47,120 nt of DNA from Lampropedia hyalina DSM 16112 (GTDB lineage Bacteria; Pseudomonadota; Gammaproteobacteria; Burkholderiales; Burkholderiaceae_C): positions 1 to 47,120 of the forward strand of contig NZ_FQUZ01000027.1 in NCBI RefSeq assembly GCF_900129055.1. Reading direction: 5' to 3'. Both the position numbers and the translations under genes were made by a program. Positions within the stretch are counted from its first letter, which is position 1. Every line of letters starts with the position of its first letter. Positions 18,486 to 26,655 of this stretch are shown piece by piece. The notes under the pieces are model-generated. The model searched no databases and was not told where the DNA came from. It saw nothing but the letters and a program-made list of their open reading frames with translations.

Positions 18486-20027
18486 TCACACCACCTGCAA
18501 ATTGCCCATCATGCCCAGGTCTTCGTGTTCCAGAATATGGCAGTGGAACATGCGCAGGCCCGGTTCGTCGATGCGCATGCGGATGGTGGCACTCTCGCCT
18601 GCGCGCAGGTTCACCATGTCGCGCCAGGCCAGGAATGGCTCGGGGGTGCTCACACCGTTGAACGTGCGCTCCAGCACCTGGAAGTGCCCACCGTGAATGT
18701 GGAAGGGATGGTCCATGCCCATGCTGGAGGCATTGACCAGTGTCCACTGCTCCACCGCCCCCCGTTGGCCTTGCACGTCGATGCGCTCCATATCGTAGTG
18801 CTGGCCATTGACCATGAACACCATGTCGCTGGGGCGTTCGTAGGGGTTTTCCGGCGGTGGAGCCTGCAAGTCCACGAAGTCGGAAAACGCCGCCACATGC
18901 TGGGCCGTTGGCTCGCCCAGCGGGGCCATCGGGCGCAATGTGTCGGGGATGGCGTGCTCGGCCTCGATGCGCAGCAGGTCGATGTCGGCCAGCACGCGCC
19001 GGGGGGATGGCCCGGCCAGTCGCCCCATTGCACCCCGGTCGTAGGGTTCGGCCACCAGCCAGGTGCGCTGGCGGTCGTGCGCTGGTGTGACCACGATTTC
19101 CACGCGCTGGGCCGGTGTGAGCAGGATTTCCGTCAGGCCATGAACCGGCGCACCCAGCAGGCCACCGTCGGTTCCCACCAGTGTGAACGGCAGGCCATCC
19201 AGACTCAGGCGCAGGTAGCGGGCATTGCAGGCATTCCAGATGCGCCAGCGTTGCGTCCCCGACAGGGTGATGCGCGGCAGATGCGCGCCGTTGATGAGCA
19301 CGAACTGGCCCTCGCGGCCGTTCATCCAGTCCTCGCGGTCATTCGGAAGAATCGCGCCTTCATCGCCCAGCTTGAGGTCGGAAATGAACAGGTGCTGCTC
19401 GGGAATGTGTGCCAGCGGGTCGGCGCGGTCGCGCACGATGAACGCGCCTGCCAGCCCGCGATAGACCTGCTCGGCGGTCTGCATGTGCGGGTGCGGGTGG
19501 TACCAGTGTGTGCCCGCACTGCCGGGCGGCAGGGTGAAGTGGTAGCGACGCTGGCCCTTGGCGGGCACAAAGTCCTGCGGCGCGCCATCCTGATCGGCCG
19601 GGATGGCCAGCCCATGCCAGTGGATGGTGGAAGGCTGCTCCAACTGGTTGAAGAAGTCGATCTCGATGCGGTCGCCCTCGAAGGCTTCGATCAGCGGGCC
19701 GGGCGTGATGCCGTTGTAGCACCACAGCGGGGTTTTCAGGCCCTGCATCAGGTATTGCTGGCTGACCGCTGCCACCATGCGTGCCCGGAATTGCCCGGCA
19801 CGGCGGCTGCGGTTCGGCAATCGGGGCAAGGGCAACAGCGGACGGTGTGGGCGCAGTGCGTCCAGCGGGGCCAGCCGGGTCGAACCCTGGAAAGCGGTGG
19901 CCGACAGCAGATGGCTGTGCTGTACCAGACTAGCCGCCACCTGGCCCGGCAGCAGGCTGGTGGCCACACCTGCCGACAGCCCCAGAAGGACGGTACGGCG
20001 GCTCGGATGCACGGTGCGGGAAGTCAT
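18486..20027 (-). CDS. Multicopper oxidase, Tat-exported (CueO/McoP/CopA-like)
   Basis: The 513-residue protein starts MTSRTVHPSRRTVLLGLSAG, with the twin-arginine motif SRRTVLLG and a cleavage site near QVAA, so it is exported folded. All copper-ligand motifs are present: IHWHG (about 135-139), HWYHPHPH (174-181), HPFHIHG (440-446) and HCHILEHEDLGMM (495-507) with the axial methionine of the type 1 site. Such enzymes oxidise Cu(I), phenols or metals with reduction of O2 to water. There is no Met-rich insert of the CueO kind. The gene follows cysK on the same strand, separated by the 185-bp palindromic element, and precedes the CAP-domain gene by 125 bp. copC-copD lie 8 kb away; a functional link is only inferred. 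Confidence 0.93.
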   Translation of the reverse strand: MTSRTVHPSRRTVLLGLSAGVATSLLPGQVAASLVQHSHLLSATAFQGSTRLAPLDALRPHRPLLPLPRLPNRSRRAGQFRARMVAAVSQQYLMQGLKTPLWCYNGITPGPLIEAFEGDRIEIDFFNQLEQPSTIHWHGLAIPADQDGAPQDFVPAKGQRRYHFTLPPGSAGTHWYHPHPHMQTAEQVYRGLAGAFIVRDRADPLAHIPEQHLFISDLKLGDEGAILPNDREDWMNGREGQFVLINGAHLPRITLSGTQRWRIWNACNARYLRLSLDGLPFTLVGTDGGLLGAPVHGLTEILLTPAQRVEIVVTPAHDRQRTWLVAEPYDRGAMGRLAGPSPRRVLADIDLLRIEAEHAIPDTLRPMAPLGEPTAQHVAAFSDFVDLQAPPPENPYERPSDMVFMVNGQHYDMERIDVQGQRGAVEQWTLVNASSMGMDHPFHIHGGHFQVLERTFNGVSTPEPFLAWRDMVNLRAGESATIRMRIDEPGLRMFHCHILEHEDLGMMGNLQVV

Positions 20028-20135
20028 GGAGAGAGAACCTTGAAAAACGCGGCAGCGGAAAAGCAGATTCTGCCCCCGACGCGCCATTGGTTCAATCGTT
20101 CTGCCCTCCCGGCAGTGCGGTATCTGCGGGGACGC

Positions 20136-20320
20136 AGAACGTGTTTACGATCTCGGCACGAGTGCTGTTGTGCCTCAAGAACCGTAGCTGCAAGGCGAAA
20201 ACCACAGCCGGGCTGGTGGCCCGGCGAGGATTTTCAACGCCGCAGATGCGGTTTTTGAGGTGCAACCCATAGGGTATGGCGTAGCTATACAGCTTCGGGG
20301 CGAGATCGTAAACACGTTCT
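20136..20320. repeat. MITE-like palindromic element with perfect 20-bp terminal inverted repeats
   Basis: The left end 20136-20155 (AGAACGTGTTTACGATCTCG) and the right end 20301-20320 are exact reverse complements, spanning 185 bp. Internally, 20171-20191 pairs imperfectly with 20242-20264, and 20207-20213 pairs perfectly with 20219-20225 (GCCGGGC/GCCCGGC), so the whole element can fold into one long interrupted hairpin. No protein is encoded. The right end coincides with the cysK stop codon, and the multicopper oxidase gene starts 108 bp beyond the other end. No target duplication is obvious. It looks like a non-autonomous transposon relic or an intergenic repeat that may also terminate cysK transcription. 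Confidence 0.75.
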
Positions 20321-21240
20321 TAGGCCGCAGGCAGGAAGCCTTCCACCGACAGATAGCGTTCGCCGGTGTCGTAGTTGAAGCCGAGAATGCGTGCGCCGGC
20401 AGGCAGTTCGGGCAGCTTCTGGGCAATGGCGGCCAGCGTCGCCCCCGACGATATGCCCACCAGCAGCCCTTCTTCGGTGGCACTGCGGCGTGCGTATTCC
20501 TTGGCGGCATCGCCTTCCACCTGAATCACGCCATCCAGCAGCGAGGTATCGAGGTTCTTCGGCACGAAGCCCGCACCGATGCCCTGGATGGGATGCGCAG
20601 AAGGCTGGCCGCCGGAGATGACGGGCGAGGCGGCAGGCTCGACGGCAAACACCTTCAGGTTCGGGAAACGCGCCTTGAGCACCCGCGCCACGCCGGTGAG
20701 GTGGCCGCCCGTGCCCACGCCGGTGATGAGCACATCCAGCCCGTCGGGAAAGTCCTGCACGATTTCCTGGGCTGTGTTTTGTTCGTGCGTGGCAATGTTG
20801 GCGGGGTTCTCGAACTGCTGGGGAATCCACGCACCGGGGGTCTGGGCCTGGAGTTCCTCGGCGCGGGCGATGGCCCCCTTCATGCCTTTTTCCTTGGGCG
20901 TGAGGTCAAAGCTCGCGCCATAGGCCAGAAACAGGCGGCGACGCTCGATGGACATGCTCTCGGGCATCACCAGAATCAGCTTGTAGCCTTTGACGGCCGC
21001 TACCAGTGCCAGACCCACGCCGGTGTTGCCGGAGGTCGGTTCGATGATGGTGCCACCGGGCTGGAGCAGTCCTTTCTGCTCGGCATCTTCCACCATCGCC
21101 AGCGCGATACGATCCTTGATGGAGCCGCCGGGGTTGCCGCGTTCGGACTTGACCCAGACCTTGGCATCGCTGCCGAACAGGCGGTTGATGCGGATGTGCG
21201 GGGTGCGTCCGATGGTTTGCAGGATGTTGTCGAAAGGCAT
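20320..21240 (-). CDS. cysK: Cysteine synthase A (O-acetylserine sulfhydrylase)
   Basis: The 306-residue protein starts [20 protein letters not shown] behind ACGGAG. PLP fold-type II features: the Schiff-base lysine in [14 protein letters not shown], substrate loop [14 protein letters not shown], phosphate-binding loop [11 protein letters not shown], and the C-terminal [12 protein letters not shown]. It makes cysteine from O-acetylserine and sulfide. The extended [13 protein letters not shown] start fits CysK better than CysM, but assignment between the two is not certain. It lies in a minus-strand run with lysE-like and SfnB-like genes, which suits sulfur assimilation from organosulfur compounds. 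Confidence 0.9.
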   Translation of the reverse strand: MPFDNILQTIGRTPHIRINRLFGSDAKVWVKSERGNPGGSIKDRIALAMVEDAEQKGLLQPGGTIIEPTSGNTGVGLALVAAVKGYKLILVMPESMSIERRRLFLAYGASFDLTPKEKGMKGAIARAEELQAQTPGAWIPQQFENPANIATHEQNTAQEIVQDFPDGLDVLITGVGTGGHLTGVARVLKARFPNLKVFAVEPAASPVISGGQPSAHPIQGIGAGFVPKNLDTSLLDGVIQVEGDAAKEYARRSATEEGLLVGISSGATLAAIAQKLPELPAGARILGFNYDTGERYLSVEGFLPAA

Positions 21241-21293
21241 GGAATGCTCCGTTTCAGAAAGGAAAAGGGGAAAAGGGAACGAGACGAAAAATA

Positions 21294-21920
21294 TCAGGGT
21301 TTGGTCAGCACCAGCCGCAGGGCCAGCAGGGCAAAGACCGTGCCTGCCACGCGCTGGATGGCAAGCTGCGCGGTGGTGGAGCGGCGCAACCACGCGCCCA
21401 TGTACCCGGCAGTCCAGGCAATCGCCGAGAAAACCCCCAGGGCCACCAGCATGAACACCAGCCCCAGCACGACGATCTGCCCGGCCACCGCGCCCCGCGC
21501 CGGATCAGCAAACTGCGGCAGAAAGGCCAGAAAGAAAATCGCCACCTTGGGATTGGTGACATTCATCAGAATGCCGCGCAGATAGAGTTTGCGCAGGCCC
21601 AGTGCGGGTGCGGCAGGCTGCGACAGATCGCTGCGGCCCGCACGAAAGGATTGCCACGCCAGGTACAGCAGATACAGCGCACCGACCACCTTGAGCACCG
21701 TGAACGCCACCACCGATGCCTGAATGAGTGCCGCCACGCCCAAGGCCACGGCACTGATGTGCACCCACAGCCCGGTACACAGTCCCAGCGTGGTCACCAG
21801 CCCGGCCTTGCGCCCGTGCAGGGCCGACTGGGTCAGCACAAAGATATTGTCGGGGCCAGGGGCAATCGCCAAAGCGGCCGAAGCAGCGGCGAACAGCAGC
21901 AGAACGTCCAGGGGAATCAT
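21294..21920 (-). CDS. LysE/RhtB-family amino acid exporter
   Basis: The 208-residue integral membrane protein starts [20 protein letters not shown] and shows the family signature [20 protein letters not shown] (the GPD motif near the first helix) and six hydrophobic segments. RhtB-type members export amino acids such as homoserine, threonine or O-acetylserine/cysteine-type metabolites. Because it sits between cysK and an SfnB-like monooxygenase, a cysteine or O-acetylserine pathway metabolite is a plausible substrate (inference). It starts 3 bp after the stop of the monooxygenase gene, so the two are coupled. Confidence 0.9.
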   Translation of the reverse strand: MIPLDVLLLFAAASAALAIAPGPDNIFVLTQSALHGRKAGLVTTLGLCTGLWVHISAVALGVAALIQASVVAFTVLKVVGALYLLYLAWQSFRAGRSDLSQPAAPALGLRKLYLRGILMNVTNPKVAIFFLAFLPQFADPARGAVAGQIVVLGLVFMLVALGVFSAIAWTAGYMGAWLRRSTTAQLAIQRVAGTVFALLALRLVLTKP

Positions 21921-21923
21921 CGG

Positions 21924-23165
21924 TCAATCTTCAGGAATGGGCACCACGCCAATCTTCCACTGGTCGGGTGCGGGCGTGCCATTGACGGCAAAGTCGCCTG
22001 CAATTCTATCCTTGTAGATTCTGGGATTGTGGGTGGCCAGCGTGCGCACATTGCGCCAGAAGCGATCCAGCGCGTGGGGCACCAGCGTGGAGGAAGCCCC
22101 CAGCGCGTCGAACAGGTGCGTGGATGCTTGCAGAATCAGCTCGAACACCAGGGTCTGCGACTGGGCGATTTCCAGATCGGCAATTTCGCGGGCATGGCCA
22201 ATGGCAGCGGCATCGTCACCGCGCTGGCGTGCCTGCCAGACGCGCTCCAGTGCCCTGGCATTCTGCAACACGATGGCACTGGCACTGTAGGCAGCGGCCC
22301 GCAGGCGGCCCACGACTTCGAGAATCTGCGGGTCATGGCGCACCCGCGCGGCATTGCCGTTGCTGAAGCTGCGGGTGCGCTCGCGCACGGCCGCCGCCGT
22401 CTCCTCGCTGATGGCACGGCCAATGCCCGCCACGGTGGCCAGATGCACGAGTTGGTAGAAGGCCTGGGAATAGGGGAATTTCTCGTCGTCGCCGCGAATC
22501 TGCTCGGGCTGCACCACCACTTCGGTGTAGCGGGTGGTGCCGCTGGATGTGAGCCGCTGGCCAAAGCCGTTCCAGTCGTCCAGCGGATCCACGCCCGGTG
22601 CGTCACGGCGCACCAGCACGGCATAGGCCTGATCGTCATCGCCGGTCGCGCCCACATCGATCCAGTCGGAATAGCGCACGCCGGTGGAATAGAACTTGGT
22701 GCCGTTGAGATACCAGATGCCATCGCGCTGCGTCAGGCGCGTGGCCAGCTTGCCCTGCGTGACCTCGCCCGCCTCACCCCGCCCTGGGCCGATCAAGGCT
22801 CCTTCGGCAATGCGCTGCAACCAGTCCTCGCGCCAATCCTTGCGACCGGAATTCAGCGCAACTTCCACGAAGCCCAGATGGGCACGGATGGACTGCACCA
22901 CGTTGGAGTCGGCCTGCGCCAGCTCGATCAGCAGATTGAACAGTTCCGGCAGGCTGGCTCCGCTGCCGCCGTATTCCACCGGCACACGGATGGCCGTCAG
23001 GCCCGCCTGGGCGAGTTGCCGCACCTGATCCTGCGGGAGCTGGCGTGTGAGTTCGCGCTCGATGGCCCCGGTGCGGATGTCCGCAAAAATTCCCCGGAAG
23101 CGGCTGGCCAGGGTTTCGTAGCGTTCGCTGGGGCCTTCGCCCCAACCTTGTGTGGTTTGTGTCAT
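21924..23165 (-). CDS. SfnB/DszC-like acyl-CoA dehydrogenase-fold monooxygenase (sulfur acquisition)
   Basis: The 413-residue protein starts MTQTTQGWGEGPSERYETLA. It has the acyl-CoA dehydrogenase fold, with GLTAIRVPVEYGGSGASLPE, a flavin domain with LNGTKFYSTGVRYSDWIDVG (the DszC-type STG..S motif), and a C-terminal helical domain with AREIADLEIAQSQTLVFELI. No catalytic glutamate of the YEGT type is seen, as expected for flavin monooxygenases of the DszC/SfnB/thermophilic DBT-monooxygenase group. These use reduced FMN and O2 to oxidise organosulfur compounds such as dimethyl sulfone or thiophenes. It is divergent from the sulfonate-type ABC importer, a pairing typical of alternative-sulfur loci. 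No flavin reductase gene is in the window. Confidence 0.87.
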   Translation of the reverse strand: MTQTTQGWGEGPSERYETLASRFRGIFADIRTGAIERELTRQLPQDQVRQLAQAGLTAIRVPVEYGGSGASLPELFNLLIELAQADSNVVQSIRAHLGFVEVALNSGRKDWREDWLQRIAEGALIGPGRGEAGEVTQGKLATRLTQRDGIWYLNGTKFYSTGVRYSDWIDVGATGDDDQAYAVLVRRDAPGVDPLDDWNGFGQRLTSSGTTRYTEVVVQPEQIRGDDEKFPYSQAFYQLVHLATVAGIGRAISEETAAAVRERTRSFSNGNAARVRHDPQILEVVGRLRAAAYSASAIVLQNARALERVWQARQRGDDAAAIGHAREIADLEIAQSQTLVFELILQASTHLFDALGASSTLVPHALDRFWRNVRTLATHNPRIYKDRIAGDFAVNGTPAPDQWKIGVVPIPED

Positions 23166-23685
23166 GTGTGGGTTGTCCGTTGAGAAACAGGGCTGACGCA
23201 GTGATTTCATCTTTGCGAGAATTCCATGAAACCACCACCATCAAAAAACAAATATATTCAAGGAATACCAATATTCTAGAAGTATTTATTACCCATAATA
23301 AATATATTATTCAAATAAATTTATTTCCAAAAGCCATAAAAATCAAGATGCGCCACACCCGCTGGCGACCGGCAGCACCCTGTGAACGCTGCAATGCACA
23401 ACAATATAACCATTTGAAATTTCATCATATTTCAAAAATACACCGAAGAATCAATTGCAACAACCATCCAGCAGTGTTGCGCCAGCAACAGTTCATCAAC
23501 AATCTGACCGATTTTCCCCATCGGCTTACTTGTTATTTGCAGCGAATGCCACGAATATTCTCTATTTGAATCTGGCACGGCAAATGCTTTGGTATTTTTC
23601 AATCGGGAAAATATCGAAACAAGCAACGAGTTCCTGACTGGGGGATTTTTCATGAATCGCAGCACACAGAAACGGAAAACACGAT
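23166..23685. promoter_or_regulatory. AT-rich divergent control region with operator-like dyad
   Basis: These 520 bp separate the SfnB-like gene from the ABC importer and hold no supportable gene. About 23220-23340 and 23400-23640 are strikingly AT-rich compared with the GC-rich flanks. A perfect 9-bp inverted repeat TATTTATTA-CCCA-TAATAAATA (23283-23304) fits an LysR-type (T-N11-A) operator such as those used by CysB/Cbl/SsuR regulators of sulfur genes. The regulator gene is not in the window. Promoter boxes could not be fixed. Confidence 0.5.
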
Positions 23686-24693
23686 ATGGGTGAAGCATTG
23701 GCCTCTGCAAAATTTCAGCCCGACCGCCGCAGCCGGGTGACGTGGCTCACAAAGGATGCACTGCTGGGAGTTTCGGCTGTGGGCGCGTGGGCCTTGGCCG
23801 CCATCTCGGCCATCGCGCTGGAAGACGTGGGCGACTGGTCAGAAACGCGCCACTACGCCATCGGCACAGCGGTGATTGCGGCCTTGCTGCTGGCGGCCCT
23901 ATCGGGCGGTCGCTGGTGGCCCGGTGTGCGCGAGAAGGTCATCCACAAGTCACCGTGGCTGATCGTCTCCGGGCTGTTGCTGACCCTGTGGGAGCTGGCG
24001 GCGGCCAAGCTCGGCTGGGTTCCGCAGCCCTTCTTTCCGCCGCCGCAGGCACTGGTGGAAGTGTTCGTGTGGGAGTGGCAGGAGGTGGGCAAGCACCTGC
24101 TGGCGTCCCTGCGCCTGGTGGTGGTCGGGGCGATTGTGGGGGCGGCCGTGGGCTTCGTGATTGGCGTTTCGATTGGCTGGTCCACGCACATTGGCTACTG
24201 GGCACATCCAGTGCTGCGCTTCATCGGCCCGCTGCCTTCCACGGCCCTGCTGCCGGTGGTGTTCTTTATCTTCCCCAGCAGCTATGGGGCCAGTATTTTC
24301 CTGATCGCGCTGGCCGCCGGTTTTCCGGTCGCCATCCTGAGCTGGTCGGGTGTGGCGAACGTGGACAAGGCGTATTACGACGTGGCCCGCACGCAGGGGC
24401 TTAGCACCTGGGGGCTGATCTTCAAGGTGGCGATTCCGGCGGCCCTGCCCAATGTGTTCGTGGGCCTGTTCATGGCACTGGGTGCGGCATTTTCCGCACT
24501 GATGGTGGCCGAGCTGGTGGGCGTAAAAGCCGGGCTGGGTTTCTACATTCAATGGTCGCAGGGCTGGGCGTCCTATGCCAACGTCTGGGCCACGGTGCTG
24601 ATTCTGGCGTTGGTGTGCTCCAGCTCCATCACGATTTTGTTCAAATTCCGGGACCGTTTGCTGTCCTGGCAGAAAGGGCTTGTGAAATGGTAA
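23686..24693 (+). CDS. ABC transporter permease 1, sulfonate/nitrate/taurine type (SsuC-like)
   Basis: The 335-residue protein starts MGEALASAKFQPDRRSRVTW. SsuC-type permeases have about 260 residues; this one has about 75 extra N-terminal residues with two added hydrophobic segments (about 25-45 and 60-75). The permease core is typical: FFPPPQALVEVFVWEWQE near the start and the EAA loop YYDVARTQGLSTWGLIFKVA with IPAALPNVFVGLF. It ends ...KGLVKW, and its last codons overlap the ATPase start by 7 bp through ATGGTAA. It is paralogous to permease 2 encoded downstream. Confidence 0.88.
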   Translation: MGEALASAKFQPDRRSRVTWLTKDALLGVSAVGAWALAAISAIALEDVGDWSETRHYAIGTAVIAALLLAALSGGRWWPGVREKVIHKSPWLIVSGLLLTLWELAAAKLGWVPQPFFPPPQALVEVFVWEWQEVGKHLLASLRLVVVGAIVGAAVGFVIGVSIGWSTHIGYWAHPVLRFIGPLPSTALLPVVFFIFPSSYGASIFLIALAAGFPVAILSWSGVANVDKAYYDVARTQGLSTWGLIFKVAIPAALPNVFVGLFMALGAAFSALMVAELVGVKAGLGFYIQWSQGWASYANVWATVLILALVCSSSITILFKFRDRLLSWQKGLVKW

Positions 24694-25520
24694 TCGCTTT
24701 GCGCAAGGCGGACTTCGAGGACGAGGCCGCATGGGACGAGGGCACGGTCGTGCTGCCCAAGGGCAAGGGCGCGTCGCTGGGCATCGAGAATGTCAGCCAT
24801 GCGTTCGATCTGGATGGCGCGGAACTCCCGGTGCTCAATCAGGTGAATCTGCAAGTGGAGCCGGGCGAATTCGTGGCCTTGCTGGGGCCGTCGGGCTGCG
24901 GCAAATCCACACTGCTGCGGCTGATTGCCGGGCTGGAGCCACCCAGCGAGGGAACGCTGTACGAGAACGGCCAGCCCATCACCGCACCGCATCCGTCGCG
25001 CGTGGTGGTGTTTCAGGACCCAACGCTGTTTCCGTGGCGCACGGTCTGGCGCAATGTCGCGCTGGGGCCGGAAGCGCAGGGGGTGCTGAAGCAGCAGCGC
25101 GGGCGGGTGGAACAGGCCATCGATCTGGTGGGGCTGTCGCATTTCAACAAGGCATATCCGCACCAGCTTTCGGGCGGCATGGCACAGCGGGTGGCACTGG
25201 CGCGCGCCCTGGTCAATGACCCGGCCATCCTGATTCTGGACGAGCCACTGGGCAAGCTCGATTCACTCACGCGCCTGACCATGCAGTCGGAAATCGTCTC
25301 GCTCTGGCAGGCCAAGGGCTTCACGTCCATTCTGGTGACCCACGACGTAGAAGAAGCCCTGTTTCTCGCCACCCGCGTGGTGGTCTTCAGCGAACGCCCG
25401 GCCACGGTGAAGGCCGACTTCAAGGTGAACCTGCCCTACCCGCGCCACCGGGGCGACCCACGCCTGGTCGAGCTGCGCCGCCAGAGCCTGGCCCTGCTGG
25501 GACTGGCCGAAAGCTGGTAG
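24687..25520 (+). CDS. ABC transporter ATP-binding protein, sulfonate/nitrate/taurine type (SsuB-like)
   Basis: The 277-residue protein starts MVIALRKADFEDEAAWDEGT. ABC motifs are complete: Walker A LLGPSGCGKSTLL, Q-loop VVFQDPTLFPWRTVW, signature LSGGMAQRVALARAL, Walker B ILILDEPLGKLD, and H-loop THDVEEALFLATRVV. An unusual N-terminal segment of about 30 acidic/lysine-rich residues precedes the core. Together with the two permeases and the binding protein it forms an importer; being the only ATPase, it would power a heterodimeric or two alternative permease assemblies. Its start codon lies inside the end of permease 1. Confidence 0.95.
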   Translation: MVIALRKADFEDEAAWDEGTVVLPKGKGASLGIENVSHAFDLDGAELPVLNQVNLQVEPGEFVALLGPSGCGKSTLLRLIAGLEPPSEGTLYENGQPITAPHPSRVVVFQDPTLFPWRTVWRNVALGPEAQGVLKQQRGRVEQAIDLVGLSHFNKAYPHQLSGGMAQRVALARALVNDPAILILDEPLGKLDSLTRLTMQSEIVSLWQAKGFTSILVTHDVEEALFLATRVVVFSERPATVKADFKVNLPYPRHRGDPRLVELRRQSLALLGLAESW

Positions 25521-25565
25521 GCCACATGCCCGACCAACCATTCTTACCATCTGAAAGGAACCACG

Positions 25566-26603
25566 ATGTCTGACCCACTGGACACCCTCCACCGCATTTC
25601 CCGCCGCTCCATCATCCGTGGCGGCGCGGCCCTGGCCGTGGGCGCGCCGCTGATTGGCGGGCTGTATCCCGGCCTGTCGAATGCCGCCAGCAGCAAGCCC
25701 ACGGGCGAGCCGATCAAGCTGGGCTGGACCGGCACGGGGGTTTGCCTGATTTCGATTCCCGTCGCACAGGAAAAAGGCTTTTTCAAGAAGCACGGGGCCC
25801 ATATCGAGTTCGTGAACTTCGGCTCGAATTTCGCCGCCGGGGTTGAATCCGTCTCCTCCGGGAAGATCGATGTTTTCGTCAATTTCATCCTCCAGTACCT
25901 CAAGCCGCTGGAGCAGGGCGTGAACGTGCAGTTCACCGGCGCGGTGCATGGCGGCTGCATCCGCCTGCTGGCCCGTTCGGATTCGGCAGAGACCGACTAC
26001 GCCTCGCTCAAGGGCAAAGCCATTGGCGTGCGCTCCATCGACAGTCCGGGCAAGCAGTTCCTGTCCGTGCAGTTGTACAAGGCAGGCATCGACCCGCAGA
26101 CCGAGGTGGAATGGAAGGTCTATCCCACCGACTTGCTGGGCGAGGCCATCAACAAGGGGGAAATTCAGGCGGCCATCGATGCCGACCCGGCCATCTACCT
26201 GGTGCTCAAGAACAGCAAGGGCAGGCTGACGGAGATCGGCGGGCTGCATTCCGGCCTGTATGCCGATTTGAGCTGCTGCGCCATCGGCATTCGCAAGGAA
26301 TTCATCGCGTCACGGCGGGGCGATGCCGCCGCCGTGACGCGGGCACTGCTGGAAGCGGCGCAGTGGACGCACGAAAACCCCGACGAAGCCGCCGAACTGT
26401 TCACCAGCTATTCCCCCGTGGACCGCGAGACGCTGGGGGAAATCATCCGCAGCCACACGCACCATGTGAATTTCCCGGTGGGTGAGCGCTTTCGTCAGGA
26501 GCTGCGCACCTACACCGAGGAACTCAAGACCGTGGGTATCGTGCGCAAACGCACCGACCCGCACGCCTTTGTCCAGCGCATCACGGTGGACGTACTGAGC
26601 TGA
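25566..26603 (+). CDS. ABC transporter substrate-binding protein, Tat-exported, sulfonate/nitrate type
   Basis: The 345-residue protein starts MSDPLDTLHRISRRSIIRGG, with a twin-arginine motif (SRRSIIRGG) and a hydrophobic stretch ending NAASS, so it is exported folded. The mature part has the SsuA/TauA-like type II periplasmic binding-protein pattern: IKLGWTGTGVCLISIPVAQE, KIDVFVNFILQYLKPLEQGV, SLKGKAIGVRSIDSPGKQFL, and the closing domain. The Shine-Dalgarno AAAGGAA fits. The ligand cannot be read from sequence; the neighbouring DszC/SfnB-like monooxygenase makes an organosulfur compound likelier than nitrate. This gene lies between the ATPase and permease 2. Confidence 0.92.
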   Translation: MSDPLDTLHRISRRSIIRGGAALAVGAPLIGGLYPGLSNAASSKPTGEPIKLGWTGTGVCLISIPVAQEKGFFKKHGAHIEFVNFGSNFAAGVESVSSGKIDVFVNFILQYLKPLEQGVNVQFTGAVHGGCIRLLARSDSAETDYASLKGKAIGVRSIDSPGKQFLSVQLYKAGIDPQTEVEWKVYPTDLLGEAINKGEIQAAIDADPAIYLVLKNSKGRLTEIGGLHSGLYADLSCCAIGIRKEFIASRRGDAAAVTRALLEAAQWTHENPDEAAELFTSYSPVDRETLGEIIRSHTHHVNFPVGERFRQELRTYTEELKTVGIVRKRTDPHAFVQRITVDVLS

Positions 26604-26655
26604 TGGCCCCCGAAGCCACCGCATCCTTGAACCGCATCGAAGCAAAGGGATTCCC

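Noticed and set aside
23150-23569. A 139-codon frame within the AT-rich divergent region
   Set aside because: It overlaps the start of the SfnB-like gene, lacks a good ribosome binding site and has no recognisable domain. The region reads as regulatory.
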